Part shown: piece by piece, positions 7,670 to 13,443 of the stretch
Layout: the number at the start of each line of letters is the position of its first letter
How positions within the stretch are numbered: the first letter of the stretch is position 1
Assembly (NCBI GenBank): GCA_025210575.1
Contig: JAOARK010000511.1
Span: forward strand, 1-13,443
DNA: 13,443 nt
Direction of reading: 5' to 3'
Origin: Schleiferiaceae bacterium
Lineage (GTDB): Bacteria > Bacteroidota > Bacteroidia > Flavobacteriales > Schleiferiaceae
Program-made: the position numbers and the translations under genes
The notes under the pieces: generated by a model
Database searches by the model: none
What the model was told of the DNA's origin: nothing
What the model saw: only the letters and a program-made list of their open reading frames with translations

Positions 7670-8386
7670 TTATAATTTTTTTATGTCTGAAGCACCCGAT
7701 TCTTTTACACTTAGTCTAGGGTTGCCTTTGTATAAAACTGTGCTTGCTCCAGAGGCTTTGGCTTCAAGAACTTCGCTTACCCCAATTTTTACTGTAGAAG
7801 CGCCAGAACTTTCAACATAAGCATCATTACTATTTAGGCCTTCACCTTTAATGGTAGATGCGCCAGAAGCATCAATTGTCACGTAGTTTGCACTTCCGTT
7901 CATTTTTATGTCACTTGCACCAGAGGTAAAGATTTTAAGTTTGGTGCATTGAATGCTTATATCAATGTCAGAGGCTCCTGAAGTTTTAATTTTTAGTTCA
8001 TCTGAAACAATGGTGTTCTTCGAGTCTAGATCGCAAGCCCCCGAAATATCAATATCATTGAGTTTTTTAGCCGTAACATATATTTTTAATTCTGTAGGGT
8101 TCTTGATTTCCTCCGTTGTCTTGATTCTTAACTTTCCATCAGATACGGTGGTGCTTATGTTGTTTATGATGTTGTCATCTGCAACAACAGTAACGTCTTC
8201 TTTGTCTCCCATTCTGAGGTAAACGTCAAAAGCTCCACCTACTTTTATTGCGTTAAAAGAACCTACATTCCTTGATTCTTTAATCACATTTCCGCTCCCT
8301 TTTTGAGCATATAATGATGTGGTCCCGAAAATTGCGATTAGGCTAATAGCAATTGTTCTTCCAAAAAATAAAGTCAGATTTTTCAT
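7670..8386 (-). CDS. DUF2807 (head GIN domain) secreted protein with SGA repeats
   Basis: The 238-residue product has a Sec signal peptide ending SLYA (cleavage near residue 27) and then a DUF2807 'putative auto-transporter adhesin, head GIN' domain, recognisable from NVGSFNAIKVGGAFDVYL at about 40-57. From residue 115 the motif S-G-A recurs seven times (starts 115, 136, 155, 174, 194, 212, 230) at 18-21-residue steps, usually as SGAS followed by D-I or T-x; this is what stacked rungs of a right-handed beta-helix would give. The protein stops nine residues after the last repeat begins. There is no lipobox and no C-terminal sorting domain, so it is probably periplasmic or surface-exposed by an unknown route. 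The family's function is not established despite its name. The gene lies 60 nt before the mutase start, with no obvious terminator between them. Confidence 0.9.
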   Translation of the reverse strand: MKNLTLFFGRTIAISLIAIFGTTSLYAQKGSGNVIKESRNVGSFNAIKVGGAFDVYLRMGDKEDVTVVADDNIINNISTTVSDGKLRIKTTEEIKNPTELKIYVTAKKLNDIDISGACDLDSKNTIVSDELKIKTSGASDIDISIQCTKLKIFTSGASDIKMNGSANYVTIDASGASTIKGEGLNSNDAYVESSGASTVKIGVSEVLEAKASGASTVLYKGNPRLSVKESGASDIKKL

Positions 8387-8524
8387 AGTGTTTTGAATTT
8401 GAAGACCTTAAATATAGAGCATTTATATGTACAAATTGGTTTTTCTGAAACCATGATTTTCATCGTGTTTTCTGAACTTTATTATTCTGAATTTCACGGC
8501 ATTAATTCAAAAATCATAGAAGAC
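8387..8524. promoter_or_regulatory. Divergent intergenic region between DUF2807 and CBS genes
   Basis: This 138-nt AT-rich gap separates two divergent genes. A 6-bp inverted repeat TGGTTT-TTCTG-AAACCA occupies 8437-8453 and could be an operator or a small hairpin. On the minus strand TATATTTA is one base from the TAnnTTTG box, but the nearest TTG is only 15 nt upstream of it, so I do not call a promoter. The plus frame is open through part of this gap from a TTG at 8393, but the encoded stretch does not look like part of the CBS protein. Confidence 0.3.
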
Positions 8525-8950
8525 ATGAACTTAAATATGCCCATTTCAGATATAATGACGAAAAACGTCCTTTTTGTTCATTACAATAATAAGTTAGACG
8601 AAGTTGAACACCTGATGAAATCAAAAAATATTAGACATATTCCTGTTCTAAAAGAAGGTAAGTTATGTGGTATAGTTAGTCTTACAGATCTTGACAGATT
8701 GAGCTTTACCAAAGGTATAGGAGAGGATGACGACAAAGAGTTTTTGTACAATACGTTGAGTATAGAAGATGTTATGATGTCCAGCCCTGTAACTATTGCC
8801 AGTGACGGAAACTTAAAGGAGGCTGCTGAACTTTTGGTTCAAAGAGATTTTCATGCCTTACCCGTTGTTGATAACGATTTATTAGTTGGGATAGTTACTA
8901 CGACAGACTTAATGAAAATAATTTTACAGGAGGAGTCCAACTTGGCCTAA
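8525..8950 (+). CDS. Stand-alone CBS-domain pair protein
   Basis: The 141-residue protein is one Bateman module, two CBS domains and nothing else. CBS1 runs from ISDIMTKN (7-14) to IRHIPVLKEGKLCGIVSLTDL (36-56), written here as separate motifs IRHIPVL and GIVSLTDL. An acidic linker GEDDDKE (66-72) follows. CBS2 runs from IEDVMMSSPVTI (80-91) to HALPVVDN and VGIVTTTDLMKI. The T/S-x-x-D motif after each GIV strand is the usual ribose-contact position for adenine nucleotides, so AMP, ADP or ATP sensing is likely. The partner is unknown. I set the start at ATG 8525 because family members begin directly with this P-x-S/x-DIMTKN segment; the longer frame to TTG 8393 adds 44 unrelated residues. Its stop codon abuts that of the convergent membrane gene with no spacer. 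Confidence 0.88.
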   Translation: MNLNMPISDIMTKNVLFVHYNNKLDEVEHLMKSKNIRHIPVLKEGKLCGIVSLTDLDRLSFTKGIGEDDDKEFLYNTLSIEDVMMSSPVTIASDGNLKEAAELLVQRDFHALPVVDNDLLVGIVTTTDLMKIILQEESNLA

Positions 8951-9607
8951 TTAAACCAGATGATCTTCTACATTCATTTCGGTATTGTCTAAACCAATTG
9001 TGTTTTTATAAGCTACGTAGATACAAATACCACTGAGCGGAATCGTAAAAAGTATACCTATGCCTAAAGCGAGGAGACCTAATAGATTAACCAAAACTAG
9101 AAGAATTAAAAGGCCAAAAAATTGCCACCATATTTTGGTAATAAGCTTACGCGAAGCTTCAAGTGTTCCCCATCCTTCCAAACCGCCAAACCACACTAAC
9201 GGGTAGATAAATGCGTAGGCAACAGCCAAATAGATTCCAGGGAAAAACAATAAAATAAACCCAATACCAACCATGATAAATTGAAAAATAGAAACAACAA
9301 TAAAGGGGCTTATTTTGTTAAAACCTGCAAAGAAATCTCCAAATGTTATCGGTTCGTTTTTATCTAATTTGTAACAAACATTAAGGTACCCCGCAGCGAG
9401 TGGGCCGCTAATAATAACACTAGCAAAAATTCCAACGAAAGGTATCATTCCTGCGGTGGTTGAAATAATCATTGAAATAAGAGCAAAACCGATAAACATT
9501 CCAGGTTCGCGCATTAGCATTTTCCAGCCTTCTTTGATGGTTTCGGTTGCATTTAAAGAGACAGGCGAGGTAAGGAGTTGCTCAATTCTAGATTCGGTAC
9601 TGTTCAT
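8951..9607 (-). CDS. Conserved multi-pass membrane protein, function unknown
   Basis: The 218-residue product has a soluble N terminus (about 1-30) and roughly six hydrophobic segments, near residues 36-52, 55-75, 102-121, 123-142, 164-183 and 184-203. Segment 2 contains GPLAAGY and is followed by the cytosolic-looking ITFGDFFAGF; segment 4 is followed by GTLEASRKLITKIWW. This layout (GPL-x-AGY, then FxDFFxGF, then LxxSxKL) recalls the DUF975-type family of uncharacterised membrane proteins, but I would not assign it firmly. There are no catalytic motifs. ATG 9607 is the natural start. It follows the M1-like gene by 43 nt and ends stop-to-stop with the CBS gene, so the two transcripts must overlap or terminate inside the opposing gene. 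Confidence 0.8.
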   Translation of the reverse strand: MNSTESRIEQLLTSPVSLNATETIKEGWKMLMREPGMFIGFALISMIISTTAGMIPFVGIFASVIISGPLAAGYLNVCYKLDKNEPITFGDFFAGFNKISPFIVVSIFQFIMVGIGFILLFFPGIYLAVAYAFIYPLVWFGGLEGWGTLEASRKLITKIWWQFFGLLILLVLVNLLGLLALGIGILFTIPLSGICIYVAYKNTIGLDNTEMNVEDHLV

Positions 9608-9632
9608 TTGGATTAAATTCTGTTAGTCAAAC

Positions 9633-9640
9633 CAAATATA
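9633..9640 (-). promoter_or_regulatory. Exact TAnnTTTG -7 box upstream of the membrane-protein gene
   Basis: The minus strand reads TATATTTG at 9640-9633, a perfect match to the Bacteroidota -7 element, 25 nt before ATG 9607 and inside the 43-nt gap. No TTG occurs at the expected -33 position (the region is GC-rich, near 9660), so the promoter call rests on one half only. Confidence 0.35.
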
Positions 9641-9650
9641 ATATTAGGTC

Positions 9651-12491
9651 TTAGTAATACCCCCTCCGCAGTCTATTAATTATTTCTGTAGGATCTAAAT
9701 TAAGTACAAAGCGTACATTTTCCCAGTAATTGGCTTCTTTGTAAAAGTCACGTTGATAGCTTTGGATAGGGAAGTGTACTTCTACAAAATCTGGGACAAT
9801 GATGATACTCGCACCATAGTCCCAGGCAAAGGTTCCATTGGTCCAGCCAATGTCTGCAAATGCTTTGAGATATCTGTAGATAGGAACTTTCGCATTTATG
9901 GCGAGCATCGATTCGTTACTAAATTCATTGGTTTGACTTTTAAAACCTCCATCGGTTTCAAACATTTGTTGGCTCCAGATTCCGGTTTCATCGCTTCGGC
10001 CAATAAAATAATAGTCAAACATATAATCACGGGTACCACTTAAGCCAAAGCTGTAGAAATTATCGTTGTCTGGATTTTGATTGTGTAAAAAGGTACCTGC
10101 AAATACACGCAAAGCAAAGGTGTGGTTAGCACTTACTCTAAACCTTTGAATAAAATCGAACTGTAGTTTTGAAAATAACTCGGATATTTCTCCACTGACT
10201 ACAAGTCTATTGGGCCTTAAAACATGTCCGTTTTCTTGAACGTATTTAAGATTCAGTACTTGATAACTGGCAAAATCGAGGTCAAATTTGTTGCCATCAA
10301 AATCACTAGGCAATTCCTTATCCATTATTACCGCACGAAGTTTTATTTGCCTGATGAGGTTTGATCGTGGATTCGGTTTTCTCAGGTAAAAATTCAGAGC
10401 TGGACTCAATCTTGTAAACGCCAAGTCTTCTGCATAATGATAATATCGACCGTAGAAACCTGCGGTTATTTGGTGAACGAAAGAATCATCAAAAGTCCAG
10501 TTGTATTTTAAAGATCCAGATCCAACCAATTTAGAAGTTCCAGTACTGAACTCGGGAGTTAATTTGTACGTGAACGGCCTCTGAACAATTGTAGAATTGT
10601 AAAATGAAGCTCCGATCAAGAAAAGGTCATACGCGTTATACTTTAAACTGGGTGTCCAAAAGATTTGAGTTTTATTTGGATTTTCTAGACTGGTATAAAA
10701 CTGGAGTTTAACAGGTTTACGTCTTTTTAATAATCCTGAGGTCTTTAACTGATTGTCTCTTTGATTAAATTCTGGAAAACGATTTGTGTTATTCAAAACA
10801 ACTTTGTCGTAATCTTCAAGATGGATTTGAACCGTTTTTTTACCCTCATGTCCTGGGAACCATTGGGTGAGCATCTGCTTGCCGTCTTTGAATCCAGTAA
10901 TGGAATAAGGAGCTATTACTTTGCCTCGATTTCTAATTGTCGCTGTATAAACTGTGTTACAATTTTCGGTTTTAACCAAGCGGTAGTTATAGGGTTTCTT
11001 ACTTAAATAGAGATCATTTAAAAACCAATCTAGATCCTTGAACACATAGTATTTAAAGGAAGTAATAAGATCGCTTGGAGAAGAGAAAGAATGCCCTTGC
11101 TGATTTAATTGAACAAATCTATGCATGCTCCTTTTAAATTCTCTTTCACCACAATACTGCCTGAGGTATTCAAAATTCAGAGCCGTTTTACCTTTTACAA
11201 TGGCTTGGTAATTAAATCGAGGAAAAGCCGCAGCAGAATCCGAAAGAGGTTGATCTAAAGCTTGGCGAGCAACATACTGATATAAGAATATGTTTCTGTA
11301 CTCGGCCGGATACTCATCTGCATCGAAAAATTTACCGATAAAGGATCGACCAATGGGACCCACAAAGAGTTTATCAGGGTAATAAGTTCTTAAGTAAAGA
11401 GTCTTATAAAAATGAGCAAGACCATGAACAAGCCAGGGATGTGCAGCCCCATTTATAGGTTGGTATTCCGTAAAGATCAACTTGACCCATTCTTCTATTA
11501 TATCTGCTTCTAAATTATCTGATGAATTTCTTTTTTCAATGACAACCAGATTTCCAGCGCTTTCAAAGGCCTTCTTGTCTTTTAATACTAAAATTTTAAA
11601 ACTATCTGGGGCCTCAACAGCCAATTCACCCTTTACGAATTGCATCATTTGATTAAAGGCGGTATTCAATTGAATTGGAGGGAAGTCACCATCGTAATAC
11701 AAAGAGACATCTTTACCATTGGTGTAGTTACTAGGCACGTCAAATTCATAAATACCTGGAAAAAGAACTGCTGTAAAATCTGTTTGTTGTTTTACTTGAA
11801 AAACATGTAATGTTAGATTCCCTGCATCAATTTTTTCAATCGATGCCGCAGAAGTCACCATTTTAGTGTTTTTATCAATCCCTAATTTGATATTAAAATC
11901 GGCCTTGTTTAGGCAGGAGTATCTATCTCGATTATTGAATACCGGATAGAATGAGCTATCAATATAACCGCTAACTCTAGGGAACCATCTTGAAAGACGT
12001 ATGCTGTTGGGGTCTACACCAAAACCATTGTATGAACTGCTGGGAAGGTCAATCTTAAAATTCGTTCTAATAATTACCTGATTCCCTGTAAGCAAGGGTT
12101 CGTCTAGCTTTAATATGTAAAGCTCACCTTTGTTAACCTCTTCAAAATTGATACTCGTGCCCATTTTCTTTGTGTAGAAAATTTCAGCGTTGAGATTAAG
12201 CGAGTCTACCTTCCCTTGATCGAAACCATTGGCGAAATAGAGATCTGTTTTTTGATCTTCCAAGCGTTCTTCAGAAAGGAAGGTCCCTTTTTTTTGGTAT
12301 GCGTTGGGCCAGATCTCAATAGGGATTTCTGTCAGAGCGGTTTGCCCCTCATTGATCAGATCTATTTTTACATTTCCATGAACCTCGAACTTTTGCATAT
12401 CAACAAATGCTTCCACGTCATACTTCAGCTTAAGCTGAGCATGAGCAGAAAACGAGTAGAGAAGTATGCTTAAAAAGAAAAGAAGCCGCAT
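9651..12491 (-). CDS. M1-peptidase-like secreted protein lacking zinc ligands, with C-terminal beta-barrel-like region
   Basis: The 946-residue product begins with a Sec signal peptide (cleavage after AHA, residue 18). Residues about 20-250 resemble the beta-rich N domain of Bacteroidota M1 aminopeptidases, including LSRWFPRVSGY (166-176) and DFTAVLFPGIYEFD. About 280-500 matches the catalytic domain: the W-x-x-E-G-x-A-x-Y segment is recognisable as HPWLVHGLAHFY (351-362), and the KGKTALNF and LRQYCGEREF helices follow. However, the HExxH site aligns with EEWVK (333-337) and the third ligand Glu with His356, so all three zinc ligands appear replaced; Glu334 alone remains. From about 590 to the end the sequence alternates polar and aromatic residues in strands typical of an outer-membrane barrel, ending in aromatic residues. 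It is probably a surface or barrel-anchored binding protein, not a protease. The ATG at 12491 is enclosed in a long hairpin. The downstream membrane gene follows after 43 nt. Confidence 0.8.
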   Translation of the reverse strand: MRLLFFLSILLYSFSAHAQLKLKYDVEAFVDMQKFEVHGNVKIDLINEGQTALTEIPIEIWPNAYQKKGTFLSEERLEDQKTDLYFANGFDQGKVDSLNLNAEIFYTKKMGTSINFEEVNKGELYILKLDEPLLTGNQVIIRTNFKIDLPSSSYNGFGVDPNSIRLSRWFPRVSGYIDSSFYPVFNNRDRYSCLNKADFNIKLGIDKNTKMVTSAASIEKIDAGNLTLHVFQVKQQTDFTAVLFPGIYEFDVPSNYTNGKDVSLYYDGDFPPIQLNTAFNQMMQFVKGELAVEAPDSFKILVLKDKKAFESAGNLVVIEKRNSSDNLEADIIEEWVKLIFTEYQPINGAAHPWLVHGLAHFYKTLYLRTYYPDKLFVGPIGRSFIGKFFDADEYPAEYRNIFLYQYVARQALDQPLSDSAAAFPRFNYQAIVKGKTALNFEYLRQYCGEREFKRSMHRFVQLNQQGHSFSSPSDLITSFKYYVFKDLDWFLNDLYLSKKPYNYRLVKTENCNTVYTATIRNRGKVIAPYSITGFKDGKQMLTQWFPGHEGKKTVQIHLEDYDKVVLNNTNRFPEFNQRDNQLKTSGLLKRRKPVKLQFYTSLENPNKTQIFWTPSLKYNAYDLFLIGASFYNSTIVQRPFTYKLTPEFSTGTSKLVGSGSLKYNWTFDDSFVHQITAGFYGRYYHYAEDLAFTRLSPALNFYLRKPNPRSNLIRQIKLRAVIMDKELPSDFDGNKFDLDFASYQVLNLKYVQENGHVLRPNRLVVSGEISELFSKLQFDFIQRFRVSANHTFALRVFAGTFLHNQNPDNDNFYSFGLSGTRDYMFDYYFIGRSDETGIWSQQMFETDGGFKSQTNEFSNESMLAINAKVPIYRYLKAFADIGWTNGTFAWDYGASIIIVPDFVEVHFPIQSYQRDFYKEANYWENVRFVLNLDPTEIINRLRRGYY

Positions 12492-12527
12492 GTCACAAAA
12501 ATAATTTTACGTGAACATGGGCTTCTT
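12480..12527 (-). promoter_or_regulatory. Long hairpin over the start codon of the M1-like gene; terminator-like or attenuator
   Basis: The arms 12480-12487 and 12520-12527 pair over 8 bp (AAGAAGCC with GGCTTCTT, read on either strand). After a one-base bulge (12488), 12489-12493 pairs with 12515-12519 over 5 bp. After a second bulge (12514), 12494-12496 pairs with 12511-12513 over 3 bp, making 16 pairs in all with an AT-rich loop. On the minus strand the ATG (12491-12489) lies in the descending arm, and TTCTTTTT follows the stem, so the shape is that of an intrinsic terminator for the CoA-transferase gene 27 nt upstream. It could equally block translation of the M1-like gene. Confidence 0.6.
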
Positions 12528-12553
12528 AAAGTCTTAACTATTTTATTAACCTT

Positions 12554-13443
12554 TTAGAGGTGATACATTTCATAAGCATCGCGCTCTATAGACTCTCTGT
12601 GATCTGGATGAGCTATACCGATCATTGCTTTAATTCGCTGTTTGATGGACTTTCCGTAAAGATCAGCAATTCCGTGCTCGGTAACCACATAATGAACGTG
12701 CGCTCTTGTGGTTACCACACCCGCCCCTTTCTTTAGAGTTGGAACAATCTTAGTCATGTTCTTATTGGTAATAGAAGGGAGCGCTATAATTGGTTTACCA
12801 TCCTCAGACAATGAAGCTCCTCTGATGAAATCCATTTGTCCACCCACTCCAGAATAAAATCTTGTACCTATAGAATCTGCGCAAACTTGTCCGGTGATGT
12901 CTACTTCAATAGCACTGTTTATAGAGATCTGTCTGGGGTTCTTTTTTATTACCGATACATTATTAACATAGGCAATATCCAAGATGTTCACCATTGGGTT
13001 ATCATCTATAAAGTCGTATACTTTTTTAGAGCCAATAACAAAGCCAGAAATAATCTTTCCGGGGTGAATCTTTTTATACTTACCATTAATCACTCCTTTT
13101 TCAACTAGAGGAATAACACCATCTGAAAACATTTCAGTGTGAATACCCAAGTCTTTATGATTTTCTAACTTACTTAATACAGCATTTGGAATGGTTCCAA
13201 TACCCATTTGAAGTGTTGAACGGTCTTCAATAAGGCTGGCAACATGGTCTCCAATTCTATCCTCAACATCAGAAGTTGGAGGAAGAATAGTTTCGTGAAG
13301 CGCTTCGTCCACTTCAACAAAGGCATCAATTTTACTCATGTGAATGAGCCCATCACCATGTGTTCTTGGCATTTGTTGGTTTACTTGGGCAATTACATGA
13401 TCGGCCATTTCCATGGCTGCTTTTGTAGCATCTACTGAGCCAC
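12554..13443 (-). CDS. Acetyl-CoA hydrolase/CoA-transferase family protein (partial, 5' end outside window)
   Basis: The frame runs to the window edge: beyond the first internal Met (13414) it continues as GSVDATKAA, a conserved stretch of the family, so the true start lies outside and about 130 residues are missing. Numbering from that Met, family marks are QMPRTHGDG (14-22), GIGTIPNAVL (71-80), EMFSDGVIPL (94-103), the catalytic-glutamate segment SAIEVDITGQV (Glu170), YSGVGGQMDFIRGA (187-200) and VTEHGIADLYGKS (244-256). The family moves CoA between acetyl-CoA and acids such as 4-hydroxybutyrate, propionate, butyrate or succinate through a glutamyl-CoA intermediate, or hydrolyses it. The 4-hydroxybutyrate CoA-transferase/ACH1 branch is likeliest, but the exact substrate is not readable here. 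It lies 62 nt upstream of the M1-like gene, with a terminator-like hairpin between them. Confidence 0.92.
   Translation of the reverse strand, partial: GSVDATKAAMEMADHVIAQVNQQMPRTHGDGLIHMSKIDAFVEVDEALHETILPPTSDVEDRIGDHVASLIEDRSTLQMGIGTIPNAVLSKLENHKDLGIHTEMFSDGVIPLVEKGVINGKYKKIHPGKIISGFVIGSKKVYDFIDDNPMVNILDIAYVNNVSVIKKNPRQISINSAIEVDITGQVCADSIGTRFYSGVGGQMDFIRGASLSEDGKPIIALPSITNKNMTKIVPTLKKGAGVVTTRAHVHYVVTEHGIADLYGKSIKQRIKAMIGIAHPDHRESIERDAYEMYHL

Noticed and set aside
8393..8524. 44-residue N-terminal extension of the CBS protein from a TTG
   Set aside because: It does not resemble CBS sequence, lies in the divergent promoter gap, and family members begin at the DIMTKN segment encoded just after ATG 8525.
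12836..13108. Plus-strand open frame opposite the CoA-transferase gene
   Set aside because: It lies wholly inside a strongly conserved minus-strand gene and its translation has no protein-like motifs; the same holds for the other short antisense frames in the window.
1..13443. A defence system, mobile element, CRISPR array or tRNA
   Set aside because: No transposase, integrase, direct-repeat array, attachment-type repeat or tRNA-like sequence could be found; the content is ordinary chromosomal genes.

Overview
The window looks like a chromosomal segment from a member of the Bacteroidota, probably a Flavobacteriales-type marine or aquatic bacterium. It is AT-rich, has almost no Shine-Dalgarno sequences, uses several GTG and TTG starts, and encodes families typical of this phylum (head-GIN/DUF2807 adhesin-like protein, TlpA-like lipoprotein, M1-peptidase-like protein joined to an outer-membrane barrel). 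Taxonomy is inferred from gene content only. I see no mobile element, CRISPR array, tRNA or rRNA. Most genes lie on the minus strand; only hsp20 and a CBS-domain gene are on plus.

Layout, left to right. (1) 1-1717, minus: an alkylglycerol-monooxygenase-like membrane hydroxylase, overlapped at its 3' end by a YhhN/TMEM86 lysoplasmalogenase-family gene that leaves the window. This pair suggests ether-lipid breakdown. (2) 1901-2344, plus: small heat-shock protein with its own terminator, convergent with the next block. (3) 2384-7609, minus: phosphohexomutase, GT39-type membrane glycosyltransferase, thioredoxin-fold lipoprotein and YkgJ-type cysteine-cluster protein. The last three genes are separated by 5 and 1 nt and are surely co-transcribed. 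(4) 7670-8386, minus: DUF2807 protein with seven SGA repeats. (5) 8525-8950, plus: stand-alone CBS-pair protein, ending base-to-base against (6) a six-segment membrane protein, 8951-9607, minus. (7) 9651-12491, minus: a secreted 946-residue protein that resembles M1 aminopeptidases but has lost the zinc ligands, followed by a predicted beta-barrel. (8) 12554-13443, minus: 5'-truncated acetyl-CoA hydrolase/CoA-transferase.

How they may work together: the mutase supplies hexose-1-phosphate for activated sugars, and the GT39 enzyme would use lipid-linked sugar in the envelope, where the lipoprotein oxidoreductase also acts. The two ether-lipid enzymes form a plausible catabolic module. The rest look like independent housekeeping or envelope genes. 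The most notable signals are the AGMO/TMEM86 pair, the zinc-ligand-less M1/barrel protein, and a long hairpin that buries that protein's start codon and is followed by a T-rich run.
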